A program made the translations under genes and the position numbers. Positions 10,034 through 18,491 of a DNA stretch of 64,000 bases are shown one piece after another; positions within the stretch are counted from its first letter, which is position 1, and each line of letters starts with the position of its first letter. The notes under the pieces were generated by a model, which did not search any database, had not been told where the DNA came from, and was given only the letters and a program-made list of their open reading frames with translations. Source of the stretch: Paenibacillus sp. FSL K6-1330 (GTDB taxonomy: Bacteria > Bacillota > Bacilli > Paenibacillales > Paenibacillaceae); contig NZ_CP150269.1 in the NCBI RefSeq assembly GCF_037976825.1, positions 5,903,501 to 5,967,500 of the forward strand. The letters are read 5' to 3'.

Positions 10034-10156
10034 ATGGACGGTGACCCGAGCCAGAAACTAGATCAAGACGCACAACCGCATAGGATTAAGATCAGTCTAC
10101 CGGCAGAGGACGGCGTTATTTTTCATGCGCTTTTATCGTATTCTAACCTTCCTTGA
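10034..10156 (+). CDS. Candidate 40-residue ORF upstream of corA
   Basis: An ATG at 10034 with GAGGTG nine bases upstream opens a 40-codon frame beginning MDGDPSQKLD and ending LLSYSNLP, 83 bp before corA. It matches no family I recognise. It may be a real small protein, a leader peptide, or chance. The 9804-10239 interval otherwise holds only the met promoter and nothing else I can name. Confidence 0.25.
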   Translation: MDGDPSQKLDQDAQPHRIKISLPAEDGVIFHALLSYSNLP

Positions 10157-10239
10157 CATGCCCCTACACCGGTGGGCTGATATCCTGTGCCTTTACTGCT
10201 TAACCAAGCAGCTTGTATTTGACAAAGGAGTGATATCAG

Positions 10240-11175
10240 ATGAAAATCCGGTTGGTCGATTCGGGCGTATTTACCCCTGTTGATGACATCGAAATGACGC
10301 TGACCCCTCCGGCCAGCGGCTTCTACTGGCTGGATGCGGACGAGGATGATTTAGCCGAACTGCAACCTCTCTTCTCCCTGCATGATCTTGCGGTTGAGGA
10401 TTGCCTCAGCGAAGAAGAGCAGCGTCCAAAAATTGAAATATATGAGAACCACTATTTTATCGTTGTGAACAGCATCCGGTTTGACGACGAAGAAATTTTC
10501 CTTCGGGCATTGAACGTTTTCTTGGGCAGGCATTTTATTATTACGATGACCAAGCAAAAGATCCACGAGCTTCGCAGCGTTAAACCGCTTCTCTGGGAGG
10601 ATGAAGTCAGCACGCCTGACCGCTTCCTCTATCTCTTGATCGACCTCGTCACGGACAACTATTTCTCCGTTGGGGACCGCATTGAAGCACGGATTGAAAA
10701 GCTGGAGGAAGACATCCTCATGCATACCAAAAAATCCCACTTAAGCGAGATTATCGGTCTGCGAAGCGAGATTCTATGGTTGAAAAAAGTGCTTGGACCG
10801 CAGAAGGAAGTCATCAATACTCTGAACAAAAAAGACCTACGGCTGATCGATGACCAGCTGCAAAAATATTTCAGCGACATCTATGAAAATGCCGTGAAAA
10901 TTTCCGAGACCTTCGAGACTTATCGAGATCTCATGGGGAACCTTCGAGAGGCTTACCAATCCAGTATCGCCAATCGGGCCAATGAAATCATGCGTGTGTT
11001 TACCGCTATTACAACCATCTTCATTCCACTGACGCTGATTACGGGCATCTACGGCATGAACTTTGACAATATGCCTGAGCTTCACTGGAAATACTCTTAT
11101 TATGTGGTTCTAGGCATCATGGTTTTTGCCGGTGCTCTTATGTTTTATCTGTTCCGTAAAAAAGACTGGATATGA
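10240..11175 (+). CDS. corA: CorA-family magnesium transporter
   Basis: The 311-residue protein has a long acidic cytoplasmic domain (about 1-245) rich in charged helices. Two C-terminal membrane helices follow (about 250-270 and 283-305), joined by the signature loop YGMNFDNMPE, whose GMN forms the channel mouth. The lysine-rich tail (FRKKDW) is typical of CorA. It moves divalent cations, normally Mg2+, across the cytoplasmic membrane as a pentamer; Co or Zn transport cannot be excluded. The ATG follows AAGGAGTG. It is monocistronic with its own terminator. No magnesium riboswitch is evident upstream. Confidence 0.92.
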   Translation: MKIRLVDSGVFTPVDDIEMTLTPPASGFYWLDADEDDLAELQPLFSLHDLAVEDCLSEEEQRPKIEIYENHYFIVVNSIRFDDEEIFLRALNVFLGRHFIITMTKQKIHELRSVKPLLWEDEVSTPDRFLYLLIDLVTDNYFSVGDRIEARIEKLEEDILMHTKKSHLSEIIGLRSEILWLKKVLGPQKEVINTLNKKDLRLIDDQLQKYFSDIYENAVKISETFETYRDLMGNLREAYQSSIANRANEIMRVFTAITTIFIPLTLITGIYGMNFDNMPELHWKYSYYVVLGIMVFAGALMFYLFRKKDWI

Positions 11176-11197
11176 AATACCACAGAACCACAGACAG

Positions 11198-11245
11198 AAT
11201 CAGGACGGATCTCCTTGCCACGAGGAAATCCGTCCTGATTTTCGT
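11198..11245 (+). terminator. Bidirectional terminator between corA and the HRDC gene
   Basis: A perfect 13-bp stem, AATCAGGACGGAT (11198-11210) with ATCCGTCCTGATT (11228-11240), is followed by TTCGTTT on the plus strand. It is shared by the two convergent genes. Confidence 0.75.
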
Positions 11246-11254
11246 TTATGCGGA

Positions 11255-12280
11255 TTAGCTTGCGTTTGCTTTGCCAGACTCTTCCCGCCGGAAGCGAATC
11301 CGTATCAGGCGCAGCCGCTCATACAGCTTCTCCATTCCGCCAATGTCTTCTACCTCTCCATTCCGGGCTTGTCCTTCTCCATATACCCGTTGTAATACGG
11401 GTTTAAGAAACGTATCGCCCAGCTCTTCAAACGCCTTCCATACCGTTGCCTGCTCTGAAGCCGTCATCGTATTCAATTCAACCTCAAGCAGTTGCTCCGT
11501 ATCATAACCTTCCTTCTCGAGCCCCTCCAATTCCTCAACCAAATCCCGACGAGATAACGAGGTGCGCTCTTCCAGCTGGGCCAGTGAAGCTCCCTCAGCT
11601 ATCCCAATCAGCATCGTACGGCGGATTCGGAAGCGGTCGAGCTCTTGCTTGTATCGCTGCTCCTTCTGTTTATACAGCCAGGACAAGAACACCTCTTCCT
11701 GCAGCTGCTCGTAAACCCAATCCAGTGGAAAGGTTGTGGTTCGTTCAATTTTCGTCGTGATCTCCAGCCACTCCGCCCCATGCTCCGAAGCCTTGCTGAC
11801 CCCGATTCCCGGAAGCTGCAGCAGCTCTTCCTCATTCTGGGGGATGAAGGCGCTAATCATACGCAGCACTCGATTGCTGGCTATGAAATAAGGTGCTTTT
11901 CTTCCGGAGGCCGCCTTTCTTCTGCGCCAAGCACACAGCTCCGTGTACAACTCCTCCGAGCCATACAGCTCACTGTAGCACTGCAGCTTCTGAGCGCCGA
12001 GATTCTTGCCTCCAGTCTCTCCCGGTTCATGGAATACCCCCTCAACTAGCGGCCGGAAGCCCTCTCCAAGCTTCTTCGCTAATTGATGTCGGTACACGCA
12101 TAATAACTCATTCCATGAATTTCCTTCATACCACTCATCATCGGATACATCACCGTCCGGTTCCATGTTCCGCCAGCCAAGCCGCCATCCCCCCTCTTCT
12201 TCACCGATCCATACTTGAGCAGAACGGATGTGACCTGACTCATCCGCTCCGCTCATCTGATTCATGAACACAATTTGCAT
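11255..12280 (-). CDS. HRDC-domain protein with C-terminal helix-turn-helix-like region
   Basis: The protein has 341 residues. Residues about 110-180 (LYTELCAWRRRKA, APYFIASNRVL, LLQLPGIGVSKAS) form an HRDC domain, a nucleic-acid binding module found at the C-termini of RecQ helicases and RNase D. The rest has no helicase or nuclease motif. Residues about 225-265 (SLAQLEERTSLSRRDL) look like the helix-turn-helix region that follows RecQ-type HRDC domains. It may be a stand-alone DNA-binding protein, with function unknown. The ATG follows GGGAGG. It lies downstream of gmuE but behind a terminator-like hairpin. Confidence 0.75.
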   Translation of the reverse strand: MQIVFMNQMSGADESGHIRSAQVWIGEEEGGWRLGWRNMEPDGDVSDDEWYEGNSWNELLCVYRHQLAKKLGEGFRPLVEGVFHEPGETGGKNLGAQKLQCYSELYGSEELYTELCAWRRRKAASGRKAPYFIASNRVLRMISAFIPQNEEELLQLPGIGVSKASEHGAEWLEITTKIERTTTFPLDWVYEQLQEEVFLSWLYKQKEQRYKQELDRFRIRRTMLIGIAEGASLAQLEERTSLSRRDLVEELEGLEKEGYDTEQLLEVELNTMTASEQATVWKAFEELGDTFLKPVLQRVYGEGQARNGEVEDIGGMEKLYERLRLIRIRFRREESGKANAS

Positions 12281-12329
12281 CCCTCAAATACCTCCCGCTT
12301 ACGCATTCAGCACAACGATGGAACAACGC

Positions 12330-12373
12330 AAAAAAGCACCTCTCCTCCGCCGCAGCGACAAAGAAAGGTGCTT
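12330..12373 (-). terminator. Terminator after gmuE
   Basis: Minus-strand AAGCACCT (12373-12366) pairs with AGGTGCTT (12341-12334), followed by TTTTG. The loop is long and GC-rich and may fold further. Confidence 0.65.
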
Positions 12374-12464
12374 CCCGTTCCATACGTTATACTGTTGAAA
12401 TCATAATACCATAATCTGTAATAAAATCAACCTAATTTTGATTCACTCTATATAAGAAATAGGG

Positions 12465-13361
12465 TCAAGCTTGAACGCTCTTGGCCTCATCTACTGCCAG
12501 CTTGGCCAACGCCAATGCGCCGCAGAGACCCGCATTATCGCCGAGCATCGGCGGAACGATAAATTGATCAATCCCATCATGAAGGCTTGGATGCTGAACA
12601 TATCCGGCCAGCAGCTCCTGAAGCTTCGTGCGGATCAGCGGGAACAGCTGCTCCTGCTTCATAACGCCTCCACCCATCACGATACGCTGTGGGGACAGAA
12701 TGAGGACATAATTCATCAGCGCTTGAGCCAGATAATAAGCTTCCATCTCCCAAGCCGGATGATCCGGCGTCAATTCCACACCGGGAACTCCCCAACGTTT
12801 GCCAAGAGACGGTCCGGCAGCAAGCCCCTCCAGACAGTCTGCATGATAAGGGCATGTCCCTTCATACCGGTCTTCCGGATGGCGGCGCACATAAATATGA
12901 CCCATCTCCGGATGAGACAAACCGTGAATCAATTCACCAGCTACCACGGCGCCTGCTCCTACTCCCGTTCCGATGGTGATATACAGACAGCTATCCAGTC
13001 CCTGGGCAGCGCCCCATGTATATTCTCCAAGAGCGGCTCCGTTTACATCGGTATCAAATCCAATCGGAACATTAAAACGCTCTTCCAATGCTTTGACAAT
13101 ATTGTAATTGCTCCAATGAGGTTTCGGTGTCGTAGTAATGCAGCCATAAGTCGGGCTGCCCTTCACCGGATCAATCGGTCCGAAAGAACCGACTCCGATC
13201 GCCTCTATATCCTTATCAGCAAAAAAGTTAAAGACGTTTGCCATGGTTTCTTCAGGGGTTGTTGTCGGGAAGCTCACTCGCTCCACAACCGTTCCATCCT
13301 CCATACCCACGCCGCAAACGAACTTGGTTCCTCCTGCTTCAATTGCTCCAAGTAAACTCAT
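12465..13361 (-). CDS. gmuE: ROK-family fructokinase
   Basis: The 298-residue protein closely resembles Bacillus subtilis GmuE (YdhR), a sugar kinase of the ROK family. The ATP-binding GAIEAGGTKF, the catalytic FDTDVNGAALGE, TIGTGVGAGAV and the ROK signature with zinc ligands (GLSHPEMGHI followed by CPYHADC) are all present. It phosphorylates fructose, and possibly mannose, using ATP. No glycoside hydrolase or PTS gene lies beside it, so it is probably a general hexose kinase here. The start ATG follows GGAGAGG. manA at 62742 could share the fructose-6-phosphate pool. Confidence 0.9.
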   Translation of the reverse strand: MSLLGAIEAGGTKFVCGVGMEDGTVVERVSFPTTTPEETMANVFNFFADKDIEAIGVGSFGPIDPVKGSPTYGCITTTPKPHWSNYNIVKALEERFNVPIGFDTDVNGAALGEYTWGAAQGLDSCLYITIGTGVGAGAVVAGELIHGLSHPEMGHIYVRRHPEDRYEGTCPYHADCLEGLAAGPSLGKRWGVPGVELTPDHPAWEMEAYYLAQALMNYVLILSPQRIVMGGGVMKQEQLFPLIRTKLQELLAGYVQHPSLHDGIDQFIVPPMLGDNAGLCGALALAKLAVDEAKSVQA

Positions 13362-13455
13362 GCTTCTTCCATCCTCTCCACGATGTGCTATGCCTTGTTC
13401 TCTATATAGTTGCTAACAAGCTCTATTCGAAGCATATGTAAACATTGTGCTCCCG

Positions 13456-14139
13456 TCAAGTCCGCCCGCCTCTTTCTCTGTTTCTGCCCGTTCCTGACGC
13501 GGCCAGCAACAGCCAAGAGAACAAAATAATGACAGCCGTCCACGCCCACGCCAGCCCGCTCTCGCCATTGCTTACCGCAACGTAAATCGCCGTGGGCAGC
13601 GTTTGCGTAACACCCGGTATATTGCCTGCAACCATCCAGGTTGCCCCAAATTCACCTAAACCTCTGGCAAAAGCCAGAATGAACGCCGAAATCCCCGCTC
13701 TGCGGACAAGCGGCAGCGTAATCCAGCGAAGCACCTGCCATTCGCCGGCCCCTGCCGATCGCGCCGAATCCTCAAGCTCCGGTTCCACGGACTCAAAGCC
13801 TACCCGCATGCTCTGATACACAAGCGGAAACGAGACCACAATAGCCGCTATAACCGCGGCCCCCCAACTGAAAATGATGGGCCTGGCAAACAGCCATTGC
13901 GCAGCTGCGCCAATCCAGCTGTTTCTGCCCAGCATGACAAGCAGAAGAAAGCCAACCACCGTAGGTGGAAGCACAAGCGGAAGCATCAGCAGCGTTTCAA
14001 CCGCCGTCTTGCCGACAAACGAGCGCCTGGACATCCAGCGCGCTGCCGCTAATCCCAGTATAAATGCAATGATGCTGGACAGCAGTGATGTTTTTATCGA
14101 CAGCCATACCGGCATCCAGAACATTTCGGTCGCAGTCAC
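13456..14139 (-). CDS. modB: Molybdate ABC transporter permease
   Basis: The 227-residue membrane protein has five or six hydrophobic segments and the permease EAA-type loop (EDSARSAGAGEWQVLRWITLPL). It matches ModB, the membrane channel for molybdate uptake. Its start overlaps the modA stop by 4 nt. No ModC ATPase gene follows within the window, and the C-terminus ends in a basic tail. An ATPase encoded elsewhere must energise it, if it works. Confidence 0.92.
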   Translation of the reverse strand: MTATEMFWMPVWLSIKTSLLSSIIAFILGLAAARWMSRRSFVGKTAVETLLMLPLVLPPTVVGFLLLVMLGRNSWIGAAAQWLFARPIIFSWGAAVIAAIVVSFPLVYQSMRVGFESVEPELEDSARSAGAGEWQVLRWITLPLVRRAGISAFILAFARGLGEFGATWMVAGNIPGVTQTLPTAIYVAVSNGESGLAWAWTAVIILFSWLLLAASGTGRNRERGGRT

Positions 14140-14978
14140 GGCGACGCCTCCGCTACCTCAAATCCAGCTTCCGTGAAGATATCCCTGATCTCTGGCTTCC
14201 GCATAAATTTGAGGAACGCCTCAGCCTCCTGCGGATGCTTGGCATTGCCCGGAACCGCTGCAGGATATTCGATCGGCTGGTGCTTGTCCGGGTCAACCTC
14301 AAGCGCAAGTGTTGCCTTGGCGGAACTCTTCAGATCGGTTTTGTACACAAAACCGGCATCCGCATTCCCCGACTCCACATAAGCGAGAACTTGCGTCACG
14401 TCCTTGGCATACACCGCCTTGGATTCGACATCTTCCCAAAGGCCTTCATTCTGAAGAGTCTCCTTCGCGTACTCCCCGGCCGGTACAGTATCCGGCTGCC
14501 CGATAGCCAGAACTCGTACTTCAGGTTTGAGCAGATCGGATAACTGCTTCACGTTCTGTTTGCCAACAGGCTCAATCAGCACCAACGCATTTCGAAACAT
14601 TAACTGAACCGCATCGGATTGTACGATCCCCTTCTCGACCAGTCGATCCATCGGCTCCGTTGCCGCGGATACAAACAAATCTACAGGCGCCCCTTGCTCA
14701 AGCTGTTGTCCTAGAGAGCCCGAACCGCCAAAATTATAACGCAGCGTAACATTCGGAAACTCTGCTTCAAATCGTCGTCCGGTCTCTTCCAGGCTGGATT
14801 TGAGACTTGCTGCTGCCGAAACCATAACTTCAACCTTCTTCTCAGCCCCTGAGGGCGGCTTAGAGGTATCGGTTAAAGGAGTCTGATTGGAGGCACATGC
14901 GGATATAAGAAGCAGCATGGCCCCAAGCAGTAATCCGGTCAAGATTGATTTTCTACCGAAATTAAACTGTCTCCACAT
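14136..14978 (-). CDS. modA: Molybdate-binding lipoprotein
   Basis: The 280-residue protein has a lipoprotein signal (lipobox LISACASN, Cys about 28), so it is anchored outside the membrane. The mature part is a type II periplasmic-binding fold with ModA features: VSAAASLKSSLEE, YNFGGSGSLGQQLEQGAPVDLFVSAA and YVESGNADAGFVYKTD. It captures molybdate or tungstate for ModB. It starts two bases after the ypcP stop and overlaps modB, so the three are probably co-transcribed. Confidence 0.93.
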   Translation of the reverse strand: MWRQFNFGRKSILTGLLLGAMLLLISACASNQTPLTDTSKPPSGAEKKVEVMVSAAASLKSSLEETGRRFEAEFPNVTLRYNFGGSGSLGQQLEQGAPVDLFVSAATEPMDRLVEKGIVQSDAVQLMFRNALVLIEPVGKQNVKQLSDLLKPEVRVLAIGQPDTVPAGEYAKETLQNEGLWEDVESKAVYAKDVTQVLAYVESGNADAGFVYKTDLKSSAKATLALEVDPDKHQPIEYPAAVPGNAKHPQEAEAFLKFMRKPEIRDIFTEAGFEVAEASP

Positions 14979-14980
14979 AA

Positions 14981-15877
14981 CTAGGAAACCACCGCCACCC
15001 CAAAAAGATGGCCCAAGCTCTTCATCTCAAGCTCCTCCAGTTTGGTTAATGCACGTTCGTGATCCACGCTCAAGCGGCATAGTTCCAGTTCGCACTCCAT
15101 TGGAACCTCACAATGGATTTCCGCCAAAGACCTGGACAGATGCAGCATTTCCAGATCTGCCTCGATCTTGGTGCGGACCCCTTTGGTCAGTGACTCAAGA
15201 TTCGCAAGAATTCCTTCCACGGTTTCATACTCCTGAATCAGCTTGACCGCCGTTTTCTCGCCAATCCCACGTACGCCAGGATAATTATCACTTGTATCTC
15301 CCATCAGGCCTTTCACATCGATAACCTGTCTTGGGGAAAGTCCTTTTTCGGCATACAGCGTTTCCGGGGTATAGTGCATATAATTGCCGTGTCCCTTTTT
15401 CATGATAATGACGGAAGTGGAATCGTTCACGAGCTGAAGCAGATCGTGGTCCCCCGACAGGATCATGACATTCATGCTATCCCCGTACCGTCTGGCAAGC
15501 GTACCGATGCAATCATCGGCCTCATAGCCCACGACGCCCAGGTTCGGAATTCCCAGACATTCCGTCACATCACGAACCAACGAAAACTGCGGAACCAGAT
15601 CATCCGGCGCTTCCGGACGATTGCCTTTATACGAGGCGAATTGCTCGGTACGAAATGTTTTCGAACCCATATCCCAGCAGCAAGCTACATGGGTAGGCTG
15701 AAATTTATCGATAGCATCCCACATATACCGCAGGAAGCCATAAATCGCGTTGGTCGGCACCCCCGCTTTGGTTCGACGGATATAGCCGCTTGACGCGGTT
15801 GCATAGTAAGCACGAAATAATAAAGCCATCCCGTCTACAAGCATTAAGGATGGTTGTTGATTGGGTATCACAGTCAT
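14981..15877 (-). CDS. ypcP: 5'-3' exonuclease (flap nuclease), YpcP-like
   Basis: The 298-residue protein matches the N-terminal 5' nuclease domain of DNA polymerase I encoded on its own. Metal-binding acidic clusters are visible (LMLVDGMALLFRAYY, WDMGSKTFR, GYEADDCIGTLA, SGDHDLLQLV, DVKGLMGDTSDNYPG), with a helix-three-turn-helix segment (PGVRGIGEKTAVKLI). It removes RNA primers or flaps during lagging-strand maturation and repair. Its grouping with modAB has no obvious functional logic. The start follows TTAGGAG. Confidence 0.9.
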   Translation of the reverse strand: MTVIPNQQPSLMLVDGMALLFRAYYATASSGYIRRTKAGVPTNAIYGFLRYMWDAIDKFQPTHVACCWDMGSKTFRTEQFASYKGNRPEAPDDLVPQFSLVRDVTECLGIPNLGVVGYEADDCIGTLARRYGDSMNVMILSGDHDLLQLVNDSTSVIIMKKGHGNYMHYTPETLYAEKGLSPRQVIDVKGLMGDTSDNYPGVRGIGEKTAVKLIQEYETVEGILANLESLTKGVRTKIEADLEMLHLSRSLAEIHCEVPMECELELCRLSVDHERALTKLEELEMKSLGHLFGVAVVS

Positions 15878-15995
15878 GATCGCTCCTAACTTTAACTTCT
15901 CTGGTATAACCTTAAATATACCTTGTCATTATACCATATCCCTATATAGACTTGGGCTTGTCACAAGGTATTTCTTTGAATTTCCTATCATTGCC

Positions 15996-16075
15996 TGTTC
16001 ATAAGAAAAACGTCTATCGACGTACTTTCTCAGTAGACAGACCGCATATAGAGGAAGTTTTTCTTGCGAGATAAG
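15996..16075. repeat. Divergent partial copy of the 1016-1374 repeat
   Basis: GTTCATAAGAAAAACGTCTA (from 15997) aligns with GATAAGAAAACCTCTATCGA (about 1036), and TTTTTCTTGCGAGATA near 16058 aligns with GGTTTCCTTGCGATATA near 1093. Both copies pair these arms over about 45-55 bp (AAGAAAAAC/GTTTTTCTT here, AAGAAAACCT/AGGTTTCCTT there), so structure is kept while sequence drifts. The remaining half of the element is absent. The rest of 15878-16268 holds only the terminator listed below. Confidence 0.4.
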
Positions 16076-16104
16076 GATGCTAAGCCTCGGATGTTATTAT
16101 CTCT

Positions 16105-16150
16105 TAAAACGAAAGAGCATCCCGGCGGCCAAAAGACCTTGGGATGCTCT
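16105..16150 (-). terminator. Terminator of the cob-rlu-ArsC-like cluster
   Basis: Perfect 10-bp stem AGAGCATCCC (minus strand 16150-16141) with GGGATGCTCT (16123-16114), followed by TTCGTTTTAA. It lies about 120 bp after the ArsC-family stop. Confidence 0.75.
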
Positions 16151-16268
16151 ACCTTCATCAGCAGGAAAATGTGTCTATTCCGGATCGTTGATCTTCAACA
16201 ATGGGGCCACTCAGTTCTTTCAACCGGCCTCAATTGGGCCGTCATTGCCTCCGACCAAAATAGCCATT

Positions 16269-16631
16269 CTACTTCTGCCATGACTCCTGATATTGTTCTG
16301 CTTTGAAGCCGACGGTCACTTTACTTCCGTCCGTCACGATTGGACGCTTGATCAATCTTCCGTTGGACGACAACAGTTCGATTTTCTCCTCATCGGAAAG
16401 TCCAGGCAGTTTGTCTTTCAGGTTCATTTCCTTGTAGACCTCGCCACTCGTATTGAAAAATTTCTTAAGCTCCAGGCCGCTCTTATCGATAAGATTGGCT
16501 AATTCTTCCTGCTCTGGCGGTTGTTCAAAAATATTTTGAAGTTCCAGCTCATGTCCTTCGTTCTGCAGCCATTTGACCGCGTTACGGCATGTCCCGCATT
16601 TCGGATATTGATATACTTTCAGTTTGCTCAT
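16269..16631 (-). CDS. ArsC/Spx-family thioredoxin-fold protein (YusI-like)
   Basis: The 120-residue protein starts at the ATG at 16631, placed by AAGGAGAA. It has the ArsC/Spx fold: KVYQYPKCGTCRNAVKWL with a CxxC pair at residues about 11-14, and the substrate segment LIKRPIVTDGSKVTVGF. Family members are glutaredoxin-type arsenate reductases or, like Spx, RNA polymerase binders. There is no ars operon here and the sequence lies nearer YusI than Spx, so its substrate is unknown. It sits 37 bp after the pseudouridine synthase gene. Confidence 0.85.
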   Translation of the reverse strand: MSKLKVYQYPKCGTCRNAVKWLQNEGHELELQNIFEQPPEQEELANLIDKSGLELKKFFNTSGEVYKEMNLKDKLPGLSDEEKIELLSSNGRLIKRPIVTDGSKVTVGFKAEQYQESWQK

Positions 16632-16668
16632 TCGATACGTTCTCCTTCTCTTGTTGTTTTGAAAATAT

Positions 16669-17685
16669 TTAAGTCGCCTCTTGCGCAAGCATATTTCTCA
16701 GAGAGTTCATATCCTCAGGAAGCGGAGCTGTGAATACCATCGTGTTCCCCTCAATCGGGTGAATCAGTGTCAGGCTTGCTGCATGCAGTGCCTGCCTGCC
16801 CATATAGCGGTCCACCCTCATGATGCATGATCCGACTTCCGGCTCTGCCGACCCCTCGTTCCCATAGGACGCAGTTTCCGTCCCATCTGATCGTAACTCC
16901 CGCTCACTGTATACCGGATGCCTATACATCTGATCTCCAATCAATGGACAACCGATGCTAAGCATATGCACCCGAATTTGATGGGTCCGGCCCGTTTCCA
17001 GCTTCAATTCAACCAAGGATGCGGAATGATAGGTTTCGCATACCTGATACCGTGTCAATGAAGGATATCCGTCCGGGGTTAAGATGCGGCGGTGGGGCTC
17101 TAAAGGATCCCGATCAATCGGACCGTCAATATCGCCTGACGGCAAAGCAGGCTTGCCATGAACAAATGCAACATACCTCTTGTCGACCGTGCCGGCTATC
17201 ATTTGTTCGGAAACATGCTGGTGGATATACGGATTCTTGGCCACCACCAACACGCCGGAAGTTTCCTGATCCAGCCTGTGAACCGCTCGGAACCGGTAAT
17301 TCCAGCCCTTCTCCTGCCAGTAGTGGACAACGCCGTTCGCCAGTGTGTCCGTATAATGACCATGCGTCGGATGCACAATGATCCCTGCCGGCTTGTTCAG
17401 AACAAGCAGATGCTCATCCTCGTATAGAATATGAAGGTCCATCGGCTGGGGCAGCATATCGTCTGAACGTTCCTGCTCCATCCGAATTTCAACCAGATCT
17501 CCCGCATGCACTTTCACGCTAATGTATACACGGGTCCCGTTCAGCATAATGCCCTGCTCGGTCAACTTGAGGCGCGAGAGCAGCTTGCGGGATACCCCCA
17601 TTCGTTTTTGCAATATAGTCTTAAGCAGCATGCCGTCTTCGTGGGGGGACACGACATAGCTGATTGGCGGATAGTACAAACTCAT
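16669..17685 (-). CDS. RluA-family pseudouridine synthase
   Basis: The 338-residue protein has an N-terminal S4-like RNA-binding segment (RKLLSRLKLTEQGIMLNG, about 32-49) and an RluA catalytic domain with HRLDQETSG (catalytic Asp near 138), KRYVAFVHG and LETGRTHQIRVH. It isomerises uridine to pseudouridine in rRNA or tRNA; the target position cannot be read from sequence. About 30 residues are inserted after GDQMYRHPVYS compared with the usual RluD-type core. It starts 3 bp after the upstream adenosyltransferase stop, so the two are co-transcribed. Confidence 0.9.
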   Translation of the reverse strand: MSLYYPPISYVVSPHEDGMLLKTILQKRMGVSRKLLSRLKLTEQGIMLNGTRVYISVKVHAGDLVEIRMEQERSDDMLPQPMDLHILYEDEHLLVLNKPAGIIVHPTHGHYTDTLANGVVHYWQEKGWNYRFRAVHRLDQETSGVLVVAKNPYIHQHVSEQMIAGTVDKRYVAFVHGKPALPSGDIDGPIDRDPLEPHRRILTPDGYPSLTRYQVCETYHSASLVELKLETGRTHQIRVHMLSIGCPLIGDQMYRHPVYSERELRSDGTETASYGNEGSAEPEVGSCIMRVDRYMGRQALHAASLTLIHPIEGNTMVFTAPLPEDMNSLRNMLAQEAT

Positions 17686-17688
17686 GAA

Positions 17689-18249
17689 TTACCGAAACAC
17701 CTTTCCACTTCGCTCATATTCGACATCTGGAATCCCGGCGTGCACATTGGCTGCCCGAGCAGTCACAAAGAAATAGTCGGACAATCGGTTCAAATACCGG
17801 CGAACCTCCGGATTGATTTCCGTGGTTCGCTGCAGCGAAACGGTCAACCGCTCAGCGCGGCGGCATACGGTCCGACATACATGAAGCAACGAAGACAACG
17901 CGCTTCCGCCTGGCAAGATAAATCGTTCAAGCGGAGGGTTCTTCTCCTCGAATGCATCCAGCCATACCTCCAGATTATCCACTAGCTCGGCGCCTACCTT
18001 GAGTTTATCCTCGCGAGGTCTCGCATAGGCCAGATCCGAACCGCAATCGAACAGTTCATGCTGGATTCGAACGAGCTGAAGATGCAGCTCCTCAAAGTCG
18101 GCTTCCTTGGCCAAAAATACAGCTTGACCGACAAAACTGTTCAGTTCATCGATCGTGCCATACGCTTCGATGCGCGGATCATCCTTGGGCACGCGACCAC
18201 CAATAATTGAAGTTTCCCCCGCATCTCCCGTTCTCGTATATACCTTCAT
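17689..18249 (-). CDS. Cob(I)alamin adenosyltransferase, PduO type
   Basis: The 186-residue protein starts at the ATG at 18249, preferred over an in-frame ATG 15 bp upstream because GGAGGAAG lies between them. The PduO/MMAB signature is complete: TRTGDAGETSIIGG, RIEAYGTIDELNS, FILPGGSALSSLLHVCRTVCRRAER and YLNRLSDYFFVTAR. It transfers the adenosyl group of ATP to cob(I)alamin, yielding coenzyme B12. No cobalamin biosynthesis operon or B12 riboswitch is nearby, so it probably serves B12 salvage. Confidence 0.92.
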   Translation of the reverse strand: MKVYTRTGDAGETSIIGGRVPKDDPRIEAYGTIDELNSFVGQAVFLAKEADFEELHLQLVRIQHELFDCGSDLAYARPREDKLKVGAELVDNLEVWLDAFEEKNPPLERFILPGGSALSSLLHVCRTVCRRAERLTVSLQRTTEINPEVRRYLNRLSDYFFVTARAANVHAGIPDVEYERSGKVFR

Positions 18250-18309
18250 CCCATCTTCCTCCATTTCAAAGTCCGTTCCTTATTGAACGAACATCATATT
18301 TCTTATTTT

Positions 18310-18332
18310 ATTATGCTCAACTATAGCATAAT
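18310..18332. other. Palindrome upstream of the adenosyltransferase gene
   Basis: ATTATGCT (18310-18317) and AGCATAAT (18325-18332) are perfect inverted repeats with a 7-bp spacer, about 60 bp before the adenosyltransferase start. It could be an operator or a 5' leader hairpin; the sequence does not decide. Confidence 0.35.
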
Positions 18333-18429
18333 TTCGGATAACGGTCCCTCTATGGCGGAATAAGTCCCAGGCGGGTCATGATTCCGGAGCGAGGTTCTAC
18401 CATCCAGGGGAAATCATTTAAACGCAAAC

Positions 18430-18468
18430 AAGGCTGATCCTTGAGTCATTGCACTCAGGAGCAGCCTT
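18430..18468 (-). terminator. Hairpin after the Spo0E-like gene
   Basis: AAGGCTG plus TCCTTGAGT pairs with ACTCAGGA plus CAGCCTT around a short loop. No long T-run follows on either strand, so it is a weak terminator at best. Confidence 0.45.
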
Positions 18469-18491
18469 GTATTATTCAATCAAATCGTATT

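Noticed and set aside
16064..16306. 80-codon plus-strand frame
   Set aside because: It overlaps a terminator hairpin and the 3' end of the ArsC-family gene and has no ribosome site.
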